Assembly: GCF_947501405.1 (NCBI RefSeq)
Contig: NZ_CANMVK010000001.1
Span: 1,674,001-1,738,000, forward strand
From: an uncultured Hoeflea sp.
Lineage (GTDB): Bacteria > Pseudomonadota > Alphaproteobacteria > Rhizobiales > Rhizobiaceae
Direction of reading: 5' to 3'
DNA: 64,000 nt
The notes under the pieces were generated by a model that saw only the letters and a list, made by a program, of their open reading frames with translations, did no database searches and was not told the origin of the DNA. The translations under genes were made by a program, and so were the position numbers. The stretch's first letter is position 1. Every line of letters begins with the position of its first letter. Below, piece after piece: positions 36,817-46,644 of the stretch.

Positions 36817-37967
36817 TGGCTTCGGACTGTGAAGCGCGACGCGGCGTGGCGCTTACCGACCGGCAACGGCTCAACTGGCTGCGGCTGATCCGCTCCGACA
36901 ATGTGGGACCCGCGACCTTTCGCGACCTGATCAATCATTTTGGTTCCGCCGAGACAGCCATCTCGCAGATTCCGGAACTGTCACGACGCGGCGGTTCGGC
37001 GCGGGCCATCCGGGTGGCGAGCATTGACGAGGCCGAACGGGAACTGGAAGCGGCGCAACGCATCGGCGCGCAGTTCGTGGGCATCGGCGAACCGGATTAT
37101 CCGCCGGCGCTCCGGCGTATCGATGGCGCGCCGCCGCTGATCGCCGCCATCGGCGATCTGGCGCTCGCGACACAAGTAGCCGTCGGCATGGTAGGGGCGC
37201 GCAACGCCTCGGTGTCGGGCGCCAAGATGGCCGCGCGGATGGCGCGCGAACTGGGGGCGGCCGGCTACGGTGTGGTCTCGGGGCTTGCGCGCGGCATCGA
37301 TGCGGCGGCGCACCGCGCCAGCCTCGACCACGGCACCATCGCGGCAATGGCCGGCGGGCTCGACCAGCCCTACCCGCCCGAAAATCTGGAGCTTTATCAA
37401 CAGATCTGCGAGGGCGCAGGGCTGGCGATCAGCGAGATGCCGATGGGATGGGAGCCCCGCGCGCGCGATTTTCCGCGGCGCAACCGGTTGATCGCGGGGG
37501 TCGGCCTTGGCCTGGTGGTGATCGAGGCGGCACAGCGCTCCGGCTCGTTGATCACCGCGCGCCGGGCCGCCGATTTCGGACGGCTGGTGTTCGCGGTGCC
37601 CGGCTCGCCGCTCGATCCGCGGGCGGCAGGCACCAATGCGCTGCTCAAGGACGGTGCGATCGTGACCACTTCGAGCCGCGATGTGATTGACGCGCTGGCG
37701 CCCTCCAGCGGGATGTTTTCCGATGACGAGCCGATCATGGAAGAACCGGGCGACGACGATGCGGCGCCCTATGCCGAGCCGGGCGATGACGACCGGGCGC
37801 GGGTGATCGAGGCGCTAGGCCCCTCGCCCGCCGAAATTGATGATATCATCCGGCATACTGGCGTGGCGGCGGCAACGGTGTATCTGGTTCTTTTGGAGCT
37901 GGATCTGGCCGGGCGGCTGCACCGCCATCCAGGCGGAATGGTCTCGCTATCGCTTGACGACACTTAA
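36816..37967 (+). CDS. dprA: DNA-processing protein DprA
   Basis: Loads RecA onto incoming single-stranded DNA in transformation. 383 residues. An N-terminal helical/SAM-like part ([24 protein letters not shown]) is followed by the Rossmann-like DprA core: [59 protein letters not shown] and [14 protein letters not shown]. The C-terminal winged helix is [33 protein letters not shown]. It overlaps plsY by one base. Its last 21 bp overlap a small convergent gene. Confidence 0.95.
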   Translation: MASDCEARRGVALTDRQRLNWLRLIRSDNVGPATFRDLINHFGSAETAISQIPELSRRGGSARAIRVASIDEAERELEAAQRIGAQFVGIGEPDYPPALRRIDGAPPLIAAIGDLALATQVAVGMVGARNASVSGAKMAARMARELGAAGYGVVSGLARGIDAAAHRASLDHGTIAAMAGGLDQPYPPENLELYQQICEGAGLAISEMPMGWEPRARDFPRRNRLIAGVGLGLVVIEAAQRSGSLITARRAADFGRLVFAVPGSPLDPRAAGTNALLKDGAIVTTSSRDVIDALAPSSGMFSDDEPIMEEPGDDDAAPYAEPGDDDRARVIEALGPSPAEIDDIIRHTGVAAATVYLVLLELDLAGRLHRHPGGMVSLSLDDT

Positions 37968-38150
37968 GGGCTGTTTGCCGGACAACACGTCGCCAGCCTC
38001 GAGATAGGCCATTTCAATAAGGTAGCACAGCATATCGGCCCGTTCGCTGTCGGCAACAGCGCGAAGTTCGCCAAGCATCTGCCTGATGTAGGTGATGTTC
38101 TGTTCCGTCCGGGCGTTGTCAAGCGTACCTTGCGTGGGTCGGCTAGCCAT
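37947..38150 (-). CDS. Small conserved hypothetical protein between dprA and topA
   Basis: 67 residues from the ATG at 38150, which has GGGA six bases upstream. The sequence is helical and well formed ([50 protein letters not shown]). As I recall, similar short proteins occur at this place in rhizobia. The long frame that continues upstream to 38912 is antisense to topA and is not believable. It overlaps the dprA 3' end by 21 bp, convergently. Function unknown. Confidence 0.75.
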   Translation of the reverse strand: MASRPTQGTLDNARTEQNITYIRQMLGELRAVADSERADMLCYLIEMAYLEAGDVLSGKQPLSVVKR

Positions 38151-38235
38151 GCGCATTCCCTTAGATTGGGCCGCATCTGCCTCGGGGGCCTGCGAATAAA
38201 TAGTACTCAAATACATCCTAGACCAATTATCCTGA

Positions 38236-38254
38236 ATTGCAATACAGTTGCAAT
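38236..38254. promoter_or_regulatory. Palindrome in the divergent region before topA
   Basis: ATTGCAA-TACAG-TTGCAAT is a perfect 7-bp inverted repeat with a 5-base centre. It lies in the 250-bp divergent region between the small gene (start 38150) and topA (start 38403). An operator for an unknown dimeric regulator is possible. Confidence 0.4.
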
Positions 38255-38402
38255 CGCGCAATGGTTGTATTCGGGTGTGAAATTGGCCGATTTGACCGCT
38301 TGGGCTTGACCGCGCCGTTTTCCCTGTCCATTTCGAAGGCCAAATCGGCGTGGCGCGAATGACCGCGATCAGCCGAAACCATGGCCGGGTGCGAGCAACC
38401 TC

Positions 38403-41027
38403 ATGAATGTAGTCGTAGTGGAATCGCCTGCAAAGGCAAAAACCATCAACAAATATTTGGGCAGTAATTTCAAGGTTTTGGCCTCGTTCGGCCATGTTCG
38501 CGATCTGCCTGCGAAAGATGGCTCGGTGCTTCCGGACGAGGATTTCGCCATGTCCTGGCAGGTCGATGCGGCCTCCAACAAGCGGCTCAAGGACATCGCC
38601 GACGCGCTCAAGGGCGCCGATTCGCTGATCCTTGCGACCGACCCCGACCGCGAGGGTGAAGCCATTTCCTGGCACGTGCTGGAAGTGCTGACCAAGAAGA
38701 AGGCGCTCAAGGACAAGTCGGTCAAGCGTGTGGTGTTCAACGCCATCACCAAGAAATCGGTGCTCGACGCGATGGACAATCCGCGCGAGATCGACGCGCC
38801 GCTGGTCGACGCCTATCTGGCGCGGCGCGCGCTCGATTATCTGGTGGGTTTCAACCTGTCGCCGGTGTTGTGGCGCAAACTGCCCGGCGCGCGCTCGGCC
38901 GGCCGGGTGCAATCGGTGGCGCTGCGGCTGGTGTGTGACCGCGAAGGCGAGATCGAGCGCTTCACCTCAGAGGAATACTGGCAGATCGCAGCCGAGCTGA
39001 AGACCCCGCGCGGCGACGGCTTTGTCGCCCGGCTGGTGTCGCATGAGGGCGAGAAGCTCACCAAGATGTCCGTGGGCAACGGCGAGCATGCAGGCAAGAT
39101 CCGCGACATGCTCGAGGGTGCCGCGTTTGTCGCCGACACTGTCGAAGCCAAACCGACCCGGCGTCATCCCTCGCCGCCGTTTACGACCTCGACCCTGCAG
39201 CAGGCCGCCTCCTCCAAACTGGGCTTCAATGCCTCGCGCACCATGCAGGTGGCGCAGAAACTCTACGAAGGCATCGACATCGGCGGCGAGACCGTGGGTC
39301 TGATCACCTATATGCGAACCGACGGCGTGCAGATGGCGCCGGAGGCGATCGAGGAAGCGCGCGCGGCGATCTCGTCACGCTTTGGCGCGCGTTACGTCCC
39401 CGAAAAGCCGCGGCTCTACGCCACCAAGGCCAAGAACGCCCAGGAAGCGCACGAGGCCGTTCGACCGACCGGCTTCGAGCGCGCGCCCGACGATCTCAAG
39501 CGCTATCTCGACGCCGACCAGTTGCGGCTTTACGACCTGATCTGGAAGCGGGCGACGGCCAGCCAGATGGCTTCGGCCGAGATCGAACGCACCACCGTCG
39601 ATATTTCGGCCTCGAATGGCGGTCAGAGCGCGGGCCTGCGCGCCACCGGATCGGTGATCCGGTTCGACGGGTTCATTGCCGCCTACACCGACGCCAAGGA
39701 GGACGGCGAACAGTCCGATGGCGACGATGACGACAACACCCGGCTGCCCGAGATCAACGCCCAGGAGGCGCTGGCCAAGGACAAGATCAATGCCACGCAG
39801 CACTTTACCGAGCCGCCGCCGCGCTATTCGGAAGCCTCGCTGATCAAGAAGATGGAAGAGCTTGGCATCGGCCGGCCCTCAACCTACGCCTCGACGCTGG
39901 CGACGCTGCGCGACCGCGAATATGTGGTGATCGACAAGCGACGTCTGATCCCCGAACCCAAGGGCCGGCTGGTGATTGCGTTCCTGGAAAACTTCTTCGA
40001 GCGGTATGTCGAGTTCGGCTTTACCGCGTCGCTTGAAGAAAAGCTCGACCGGATTTCCGCCGGCGAACTGGCCTGGAAGGACGTGCTGCGCGAATTCTGG
40101 AAAGAGTTTCACGCCCATATCGACGAGACCAAGGACCTGCGGGTCTCGCAGGTGCTCGACGCGCTGAACGAGGAACTGGCGCCGCTGGTGTTTCCGCAGC
40201 GCGAGGACGGTTCCAACCCGCGCATCTGCCCGACCTGCGGCACCGGCAACCTGTCGCTCAAGCTCGGAAAATACGGCGCCTTTGTCGGCTGCTCGAACTA
40301 TCCGGACTGCAACTTCACCCGCCAGCTTTCCGCCGATGCGGATGCCGCCGGCGACGCGGCGCTCGCCAATGAACCCAAGGATCTGGGTGCCGACCCGCAT
40401 ACCGGCGAACCGATTACCCTGCGCACAGGCCGGTTCGGCCCCTATGTGCAGCGCGGCGAAGGCAAGGAGGCCAAGCGCTCCAGCCTGCCCAAGGGATGGA
40501 CGCCCGACAGCATCGATCATGAGAAAGCGTTGGCGCTTTTGAGCCTGCCGCGCGACATCGGCCAGCATCCCGAGTCCGGCAAGATGATCTCGTCGGGACT
40601 TGGCCGTTACGGCCCGTTCCTGCTCCATGACGGCGGCTACGCCAATCTCGAAAGCATCGAGGACGTCTTCTCCATCGGTCTCAATCGCGCCGTAACGGTG
40701 ATTGCCGAGAAGAAGGCCAAGGGGCCTGGCCGCGGACGCGGTACGCCGGCGGCATTGAAAACGCTGGACGATCATCCCGATGGCGGCGCAATCACCGTGC
40801 GCGATGGCCGCTACGGGCCTTACGTGAACTGGGGCAAGATCAACGCGACACTGCCCAAGGACAAGGACCCGGCTTCGGTCACCATGGAAGAGGCGCTGGC
40901 GCTGATCGCCGCCAAGGCCGAAGCATCGGGCAAGAAGACCAAGGCTCCGGCCAGGAAGGCGGCGGCGAAGAAAACGGCGAAACCAAAAGCCAAGAAAGCC
41001 GCGGCCGCCAAAACGACGAAGGATTGA
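38403..41027 (+). CDS. topA: DNA topoisomerase I
   Basis: Type IA topoisomerase that relaxes negative supercoils; 874 residues. The TOPRIM domain starts MNVVVVESPAKAKTINKYLG and includes LATDPDREGEAISWHVLE (acidic triad). The active-site Tyr lies in LITYMRTDGVQM (about residue 302). A C-terminal four-Cys zinc motif is CPTCGTGNLSLKLGKYG then GCSNYPDC. Repeats of the type RYGPF/RYGPYV follow, and a Lys/Ala-rich tail ends the protein. The first half overlaps a long antisense frame that is not a gene. rnr follows with an overlapping start. Confidence 0.97.
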   Translation: MNVVVVESPAKAKTINKYLGSNFKVLASFGHVRDLPAKDGSVLPDEDFAMSWQVDAASNKRLKDIADALKGADSLILATDPDREGEAISWHVLEVLTKKKALKDKSVKRVVFNAITKKSVLDAMDNPREIDAPLVDAYLARRALDYLVGFNLSPVLWRKLPGARSAGRVQSVALRLVCDREGEIERFTSEEYWQIAAELKTPRGDGFVARLVSHEGEKLTKMSVGNGEHAGKIRDMLEGAAFVADTVEAKPTRRHPSPPFTTSTLQQAASSKLGFNASRTMQVAQKLYEGIDIGGETVGLITYMRTDGVQMAPEAIEEARAAISSRFGARYVPEKPRLYATKAKNAQEAHEAVRPTGFERAPDDLKRYLDADQLRLYDLIWKRATASQMASAEIERTTVDISASNGGQSAGLRATGSVIRFDGFIAAYTDAKEDGEQSDGDDDDNTRLPEINAQEALAKDKINATQHFTEPPPRYSEASLIKKMEELGIGRPSTYASTLATLRDREYVVIDKRRLIPEPKGRLVIAFLENFFERYVEFGFTASLEEKLDRISAGELAWKDVLREFWKEFHAHIDETKDLRVSQVLDALNEELAPLVFPQREDGSNPRICPTCGTGNLSLKLGKYGAFVGCSNYPDCNFTRQLSADADAAGDAALANEPKDLGADPHTGEPITLRTGRFGPYVQRGEGKEAKRSSLPKGWTPDSIDHEKALALLSLPRDIGQHPESGKMISSGLGRYGPFLLHDGGYANLESIEDVFSIGLNRAVTVIAEKKAKGPGRGRGTPAALKTLDDHPDGGAITVRDGRYGPYVNWGKINATLPKDKDPASVTMEEALALIAAKAEASGKKTKAPARKAAAKKTAKPKAKKAAAAKTTKD

Positions 41028-43405
41028 ATTTGGGCTCCCCTCCCCGCACGCCCAAATCAGGCAAATCCAGATCCCCCGCCCCGGATGGTCCGGCCGGCAC
41101 TGCCGGCAAGGATCAACCGGTATTTCGCCGCGGCGATTTGCCGGATCGGCAGACAATTCTCAGTTTTCTGACCGAGAACCCCGAGCGGGCCTCCAAGCGC
41201 GACATCGCCAAGGCCTTCGGGCTCAAGGGCGATGCCCGAGCGGAGCTCAAGGCGCTGCTGCGCGAACTGGAAGATGAAGGTCTGATCGAGCGCGATCGCA
41301 AGATGCTCAGACGGCCAGGCGCCCTGCCTGCCGTCACGGTGCTTGAAGTCACCTTGCGCGGCAGCGATGGCGATCTGATCGCCCGGCCCGCCGAATGGCT
41401 CGAAGAGCACGGGCCGGCGCCGGCGGTGACGATCCGGCAATCCAATGCCGGGCGCGACAAGGGCCGCGGCAAATCCCGCACGCCCTCAACGGCGGCCACG
41501 ATCGGCGACCGCGTGCTTGCCCGGATCTTCTCGACGTCACACGGAAAATCAACCGCCTACACCGCCCGGATCATGAAAATCCTGGACCGCCGTGGCGGTG
41601 CGATCCTGGGCGTGTTCCGCGAGACTCCCGGCGGCGGCGGCCGGATGATGCCCATCGAGCGCCGCGGCGAGGAATACGCGATTGATCCCGATTACACCGG
41701 CGGCGCAGCCGATGGCGACCTGGTGGAAGTCGAGACCGCACGCCGCGGTCGCATGGGCCTGCCGCGCGCCAGGGTGATGAAGGTTCTGGGTTCGGTCGAG
41801 GGAGAAAAGGCGATCTCGATGATCGCCATCCATGCCCATGGCATCCCGCATGTGTTTCCGTCCGAGGTGATTTCAGCCGCCGATGCCGCGCAACCCGCGC
41901 CGCTTGCCGGCCGGGAAGACTGGCGGAAGATCCCGCTGATCACCATCGATCCGGCCGACGCCAAGGATCATGATGATGCGGTGTATGCCGAGGACGACCC
42001 TTCGCCCGACAATCCCGGCGGCGTCATTGTCACGGTGGCGATCGCCGATGTGTCCTGGTATGTGCACCCTGGCTCGCCGCTCGACCGGGAAGCGCTGAAG
42101 CGCGGCAACTCGGCCTATTTCCCGGACCGGGTGGTGCCGATGCTGCCCGAACGGATCTCCAACGATCTGTGTTCGCTGCGTGAGGGCGAAGACCGGCCGG
42201 CGCTGGCGGTCAAAATGGTGTTTTCGGCCGAGGGCCGCAAGATCAGCCACCGGTTTCACCGGGTGATGATCAAGAGTGCCGCCAAACTGTCCTATCAGCA
42301 GGCACAGGCGGCGATTGACGGGCGCACCGACGAGGCCACCGGCCCATTGCTGGACCCGGTGCTCAAACCGCTGTGGCATGCCTATGGTGTGCTGAAGCGC
42401 GGACGCGACAAGCGTCAGCCGCTCAATCTCGACATGCCCGAACGCAAGATCGTGCTGACGCCGGAGGGCAAGGTCGACAAGGTGATCGTGCCCGAACGGC
42501 TGGATGCGCACAAGCTGATCGAAGAGTGCATGATCCAGGCCAATGTGGCCGCTGCCGAGACGCTGGAAAAGCGCCGGCAACCGCTGATTTACCGGGTGCA
42601 CGACCAGCCATCGCTGGCCAAGCAGGAAGTCTTGCGCGAATTCCTCGCCACGCTGGGGCTTTCGCTGGCCCGCGGCGCAGCCGTTCGGGCTGCGGCCTTC
42701 AACGGCATCCTGGCGCGCGCATCGGGCGAGCCGCATCAGATCATGGTCAACGAGATGGTGCTCCGCAGCCAGAGCCAGGCAATCTATTCGCCGGAGAATC
42801 TCGGGCATTTCGGGCTCAATTTGCAGAAATATGCGCATTTCACGTCGCCCATAAGACGCTATGCCGATTTGATCGTGCATCGCGCGTTGGTGGGATCTCT
42901 AGGCCTTGGCGAAGGCGCGATCACGCCGGAGCAGGAAGCAGCGCTGGAGACGATCGCTGCGGAGATTTCAACGGCCGAACGCCGCGCCATGGCCGCCGAG
43001 CGCGAGACTGTCGACCGGCTGATCGCCCATCATCTCGCGGGGCGGATCGGCGAAGCGTTTGACGGGCGCATCTCCGGCGTGACCAAATCCGGGCTGTTTG
43101 TCAGCCTGCCGCAATATGGAGCGGATGGTTTCATCCCTGTTTCCACCCTGGGGCTTGACTACTATCACTATGATGAGGCTCATCAGGCGCTGACGGGGGA
43201 AAAGAGCGGTCTCGGCTACCGGCTCGGCGACAGTGTCGAGGTCAAGGTGGTGGAAGTGGTGCCACTGGCGGGATCGATACGTTTCGAGATGCTCAGTGAA
43301 GGCCGGAAGATGCCCACGGGGACCCGCTCTTTCCATAAATCCGGACGCGCGCGCCGCGGCGGAAGCAAAAAACCGGGAACCCGGCCGCCGCGCGGACGCC
43401 GCTGA
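41024..43405 (+). CDS. rnr: Ribonuclease R
   Basis: Processive 3'-5' exoribonuclease for structured RNA; 793 residues. N-terminal helix-turn-helix-like region (LSFLTENPERASKRDIAKAFGLKGDAR), cold-shock domains, then the RNB catalytic domain with TIDPADAKDHDDAVYAED (metal-binding Asp cluster) and HFTSPIRRYADLIVHRAL. The S1 domain follows (IGEAFDGRISGVTKSGLFVSLPQYG), and a basic C-terminal tail (RGGSKKPGTRPPRGRR). The start is a TTG overlapping the topA stop (TTGA); a second TTG at 41030 is possible. Cotranscribed with topA. Confidence 0.95.
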   Translation: MNLGSPPRTPKSGKSRSPAPDGPAGTAGKDQPVFRRGDLPDRQTILSFLTENPERASKRDIAKAFGLKGDARAELKALLRELEDEGLIERDRKMLRRPGALPAVTVLEVTLRGSDGDLIARPAEWLEEHGPAPAVTIRQSNAGRDKGRGKSRTPSTAATIGDRVLARIFSTSHGKSTAYTARIMKILDRRGGAILGVFRETPGGGGRMMPIERRGEEYAIDPDYTGGAADGDLVEVETARRGRMGLPRARVMKVLGSVEGEKAISMIAIHAHGIPHVFPSEVISAADAAQPAPLAGREDWRKIPLITIDPADAKDHDDAVYAEDDPSPDNPGGVIVTVAIADVSWYVHPGSPLDREALKRGNSAYFPDRVVPMLPERISNDLCSLREGEDRPALAVKMVFSAEGRKISHRFHRVMIKSAAKLSYQQAQAAIDGRTDEATGPLLDPVLKPLWHAYGVLKRGRDKRQPLNLDMPERKIVLTPEGKVDKVIVPERLDAHKLIEECMIQANVAAAETLEKRRQPLIYRVHDQPSLAKQEVLREFLATLGLSLARGAAVRAAAFNGILARASGEPHQIMVNEMVLRSQSQAIYSPENLGHFGLNLQKYAHFTSPIRRYADLIVHRALVGSLGLGEGAITPEQEAALETIAAEISTAERRAMAAERETVDRLIAHHLAGRIGEAFDGRISGVTKSGLFVSLPQYGADGFIPVSTLGLDYYHYDEAHQALTGEKSGLGYRLGDSVEVKVVEVVPLAGSIRFEMLSEGRKMPTGTRSFHKSGRARRGGSKKPGTRPPRGRR

Positions 43406-43466
43406 AACCCGTTCTAGGCAATAGGGCCGCGCTGCCGCGCCCGACACGACAAGAAGGAGACGAGCG

Positions 43467-43916
43467 ATGCTCGAATTTGGCCCAGACGCGGACAAGACCG
43501 CAACCAAGCCGCAAGCGCGCGACACCGGGCGCGCCATCAAGCGCGGAGCGCTTGGCCGCTGCCCGAACTGCGGCGAAGGCAAACTGTTCCGGGCCTATCT
43601 CAAGCCGGTGGATGCCTGCGCCAATTGCGGTGAGGAGATGCATCACCACCGCGCCGACGATTTGCCCGCCTATCTGGCGATCTTTGTGGTCGGCCACATT
43701 GTGGTGGCGGGCTTCATGGCGACCGACACCTGGCTGGTGCTCGAGAGCTGGCAGCATCTGGCCATCTGGATCCCGGTGACGGTGGTGCTGTCACTTTTGC
43801 TGCTGCAGCCGCTCAAGGGCGGCGTCATCGGGCTGCAATGGGCCTTGCGCATGCACGGGTTCGGTGGCGAAAGCGAAGAGCCGATGCTTGAGCCCGCCCA
43901 TGAGGATGCGCGATGA
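43467..43916 (+). CDS. DUF983 zinc-ribbon membrane protein
   Basis: 149 residues. An N-terminal zinc ribbon CPNCGEGKLFRAYLKPVDACANCGEE (four Cys) is followed by the family motif HHHRADDLPAYLAIFVVGHIVVAGFM. Two membrane helices follow (LAIWIPVTVVLSLLLLQPLKGG). DUF983 proteins are frequent in alphaproteobacteria; function unproven, with redox or respiratory assembly roles suggested. GAAGGAGA precedes the ATG. The stop overlaps the NUDIX start in ATGA. Confidence 0.92.
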   Translation: MLEFGPDADKTATKPQARDTGRAIKRGALGRCPNCGEGKLFRAYLKPVDACANCGEEMHHHRADDLPAYLAIFVVGHIVVAGFMATDTWLVLESWQHLAIWIPVTVVLSLLLLQPLKGGVIGLQWALRMHGFGGESEEPMLEPAHEDAR

Positions 43917-44629
43917 GCGATGACGGCGCGGTGAAAGCCGAGCTCCTCACCGAGGATCTCAAGCATCGCAACGAACAAACCCATCCGCCACGTCGGCCGC
44001 GCGATGCGGCTGCACTGGTGCTGGTTGACCGGACACGGCCGACGCCCAGCGTGCTTGTGGGCAAGCGCGGCAAGGCGCACGCCTTCATGCCGGATCTTTA
44101 CGTGTTTCCGGGCGGGCGGCGGGACCCGGGCGACAACAAGACCCCGCTTGCCCATCCGCTCGACAGCGATGTGGCGCAGAAACTGCTTATGCGCACCCGC
44201 GCGAATTTCAGCGAGAGTGCGGCCCGCGGGCTGGCGGTTGCCGCGGCACGGGAGATGATGGAAGAGGCGCATTTGTCGCTCACCCCGTCCGTGCTTGGTC
44301 CGGTGCTGCGCCCCGATGTGGCGCCCTTCCGGTTTCTGGCGCGGGCCATTACTCCGCCCGGCATGCCGCGCCGCTTCGATACGCGGTTCTTCGTCTGCTT
44401 CACGGACGAGATCGAAGCCGATCCGCAGGCGGTCCGCGACAGCGAAGAACTACACGACTTAACCTGGCTGCCGATTGACGGGCAGGAGGATTATCCCCTG
44501 CCCCGCATCACCAAGGTGATCCTGACCGATCTGGAGCAGGCGCTTGAGGATGACGCGTCTTTACCATTCCGCAGGACGGTTCCGTTTTACTATTTCCGTA
44601 AAGGGCGATTCGTCCGTGAATTGATTTAG
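43913..44629 (+). CDS. NUDIX hydrolase
   Basis: 238 residues. A long N-terminal part precedes the Nudix fold (RDAAALVLVDRT, MPDLYVFPGGRRDPGD). The Nudix box is split by an insertion; its second half is AAAREMMEEAHLSL (RExxEE). The C-terminal half contains RRFDTRFFVCFTDE, EELHDLTWLPIDG and YYFRKGRFVRELI. It resembles the RappB/NUDT7-19-like hydrolases of nucleoside diphosphate or CoA derivatives; substrate unknown. The start overlaps the DUF983 stop. Confidence 0.9.
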   Translation: MSDDGAVKAELLTEDLKHRNEQTHPPRRPRDAAALVLVDRTRPTPSVLVGKRGKAHAFMPDLYVFPGGRRDPGDNKTPLAHPLDSDVAQKLLMRTRANFSESAARGLAVAAAREMMEEAHLSLTPSVLGPVLRPDVAPFRFLARAITPPGMPRRFDTRFFVCFTDEIEADPQAVRDSEELHDLTWLPIDGQEDYPLPRITKVILTDLEQALEDDASLPFRRTVPFYYFRKGRFVRELI

Positions 44630-44705
44630 ACCGGATTGCGGCCGCAGGATGCATCAGGCCGCATGATCCCGGAGGCCGGGTGACCGAGCAGCAAGGCTTT
44701 TTCAG

Positions 44706-45890
44706 ATGAATCATGCACCATCGGATCAAACCGAACTGCGCGAACAAATCCATTGGCCCGCACTTATCGCCGCCGTGGCTTCGATCACCGCAGTTGGCAT
44801 CGCCATCGGCCTGGGCCTGCCGCTTTTGTCGGTGATTTTGGAGAAGCGCGGCGTTTCGTCGTCGATGATTGGTCTGAATTCGGCCATGGCGGGTGCGGCG
44901 GCGATGGTTGCGGCCCCCATCACCACATGGATTGCGCGGCGGCTGACGGTGGTCACCACCATGGTCCTGGCGATTGTCGCCGCAGCAGCCAGCGCGCTGG
45001 GCTTCTACTACGCCGAGGCGTTGTGGATGTGGTTTCCGCTGCGCATCGTTTTCCACGGCGCCATTACCATTTTGTTCGTGCTGTCGGAGTTCTGGATCAA
45101 CACCGCAGCGCCGCCATCGAGGCGTGGACTGGTGCTTGGAATCTACGCCACCGTGCTGTCGCTCGGCTTCGCCGCCGGGCCTTTGATCTTTTCGGTGATC
45201 GGTTCAGAAGGCGTCCTGCCGTTCGCAATCGGGGCCGGCATCATTTTGATGGCGGCGATCCCGGTGTTGATGGCGCGCCACGAAAACCCCGTCATCGGCG
45301 CCTCCACCAATCTGCCTTTCATGCGCTATGTGTTTCTGGTGCCTACTGCGACAGCTGCGGTGTTCGTGTTCGGTGCAGTTGAATCTGGCGGATTGTCGCT
45401 GTTTCCGATCTACGCCAACCGTACGGGCTTTACCGAATCGCAAGGCGCGCTGCTTTTAACCATGATCGGGCTCGGCAATGTGCTGTTTCAGATCCCGGTG
45501 GGGCTGATTGCTGACCGGATCAGTGACCGGCGCAGATTGCTGTCGTTGTTTGCCGTTATCGGGCTTGCGGGCTCGCTGGCGCTGCCATTCCTGATCGACA
45601 ACTGGCTGCTGACCGCGGTGATCTTGCTGTTCTGGGGCGGCAGCGTGGCCGGGCTCTACACGGTCGGCCTGGCGCATCTGGGCGACAAGCTGCACGGCGC
45701 GGACCTGGCTTCTGCCAATGCGGCTTTCGTGTTTTGCTATGCGCTGGGCATGCTGGTCGGCCCTCAGACCATCGGCGTGTCGATGGATCTGACCGGCCAT
45801 CATGGATTTGCCTGGGCTCTGGCCTTCTTTTTCGGACTGTATGTGGCGCTTACAGCGTTTCGGTTGATACTGAGCCCGAAACGGGCTTGA
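44706..45890 (+). CDS. Major facilitator superfamily transporter
   Basis: 394 residues with twelve predicted membrane helices and no large loop. It starts after a short polar N-terminus (LREQIHWPALIAAVASITAVGIAIGLGLPLLSVILEKRG). Later segments include YANRTGFTESQGALLLTMIGLGNVLFQIPVGLIADRISDRR, carrying the MFS motif A-like DRISDRR between helices 8 and 9. It resembles the YcaD/UMF-like group. Substrate unknown. The nearest neighbours are a NUDIX gene and rpmG. Confidence 0.92.
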   Translation: MNHAPSDQTELREQIHWPALIAAVASITAVGIAIGLGLPLLSVILEKRGVSSSMIGLNSAMAGAAAMVAAPITTWIARRLTVVTTMVLAIVAAAASALGFYYAEALWMWFPLRIVFHGAITILFVLSEFWINTAAPPSRRGLVLGIYATVLSLGFAAGPLIFSVIGSEGVLPFAIGAGIILMAAIPVLMARHENPVIGASTNLPFMRYVFLVPTATAAVFVFGAVESGGLSLFPIYANRTGFTESQGALLLTMIGLGNVLFQIPVGLIADRISDRRRLLSLFAVIGLAGSLALPFLIDNWLLTAVILLFWGGSVAGLYTVGLAHLGDKLHGADLASANAAFVFCYALGMLVGPQTIGVSMDLTGHHGFAWALAFFFGLYVALTAFRLILSPKRA

Positions 45891-45981
45891 CATTCGGTCC
45901 GGTATTTGTAGTTTCCGCGCAAGTTTCGCCGTGGAGCCTGTGCGCTGTCCGCGGCTTCATTTTTGAAGAAGGCAAGACATC

Positions 45982-46149
45982 ATGGCCAAGGCGACCACCA
46001 TCAAGATCAAGCTCCTGTCGACCGCAGACACGGGCTTCTTTTACGTGACGAAGAAAAACAGCCGCACCTTCACCGACAAGATGGTGAAAACCAAATACGA
46101 CCCGATTGCCAAGAAGCATGTCGAGTTCAAGGAAGCCAAGATCAAGTAA
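45982..46149 (+). CDS. rpmG: 50S ribosomal protein L33
   Basis: 55 residues: [22 protein letters not shown] at the start, [18 protein letters not shown] in the middle and [12 protein letters not shown] at the end, the standard alphaproteobacterial L33. It has no CxxC zinc motifs, so it is the zinc-free type. A GAAGGCAAGAC ribosome site precedes the ATG, and a strong terminator follows 50 bp later. L33 sits on the 50S subunit near the E site. Confidence 0.97.
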   Translation: MAKATTIKIKLLSTADTGFFYVTKKNSRTFTDKMVKTKYDPIAKKHVEFKEAKIK

Positions 46150-46201
46150 CGGGCTTTCCGCGTCCTCGCCTGTTCTCCCGAGAGCAGCCGCGACACCAGA
46201 C

Positions 46202-46242
46202 CACAAAAAACCCGCTTCCAGTCTGGAAGCGGGTTTTTTGTG
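46202..46242 (+). terminator. Rho-independent terminator of rpmG
   Basis: CACAAAAAACCCGCTTCCA (46202-46220) pairs with TGGAAGCGGGTTTTTTGTG (46224-46242), a 19-bp stem with a 3-base loop and an internal T run. Very strong, and symmetrical enough to act on both strands. Confidence 0.95.
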
Positions 46243-46247
46243 TCGAG

Positions 46248-46307
46248 GGCCGATCAAAACGAAGGCGTGGAACGAGGATGCCACTATGCACTCAGTCTTG
46301 ATCGGCC
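46248..46307. repeat. Imperfect inverted repeat after the rpmG terminator
   Basis: GGCCGATCAAAAC (46248-46260) and GTCTTGATCGGCC (46295-46307) match in 12 of 13 positions as inverted arms around 34 bases. It lies in the 495-bp gene-free interval between rpmG and pleD, where I see no ORF. It may be a remnant of a small mobile repeat or an RNA structure. Confidence 0.35.
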
Positions 46308-46644
46308 ACCCCACGACCCAGGAGATGCGGCGGACCTGAACATCATGGGGTTTTCGTATTCAATGCGATTTCGTCCGGATGCCGCAGCCAGCCGAATTCG
46401 TCTTTTCATCATCAACTTTTGTACCAATTATGGAAAAAATCAACAGTTTCTTAAGCTTTGGTCCCGTCTGTCCACCATCGTGGTTAATCCAGGAGCCGCA
46501 AAACCCATGCGATGTTATGGGGATGCCGGTGCCATCGGCGACATCGCGACCGGTCAGCACGCGACAAGTCGAGCGGCACCCGCGGCGCGCGCCTTGCCCG
46601 CTCAGTTCAGGTTGAAAGAATTTGAATTGAACAGCGACGCGCGC

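Noticed and set aside
37947-38912. 321-codon form of the small gene next to dprA
   Set aside because: Upstream part is antisense to topA; only the last 67 codons, with their own ribosome site, look real.
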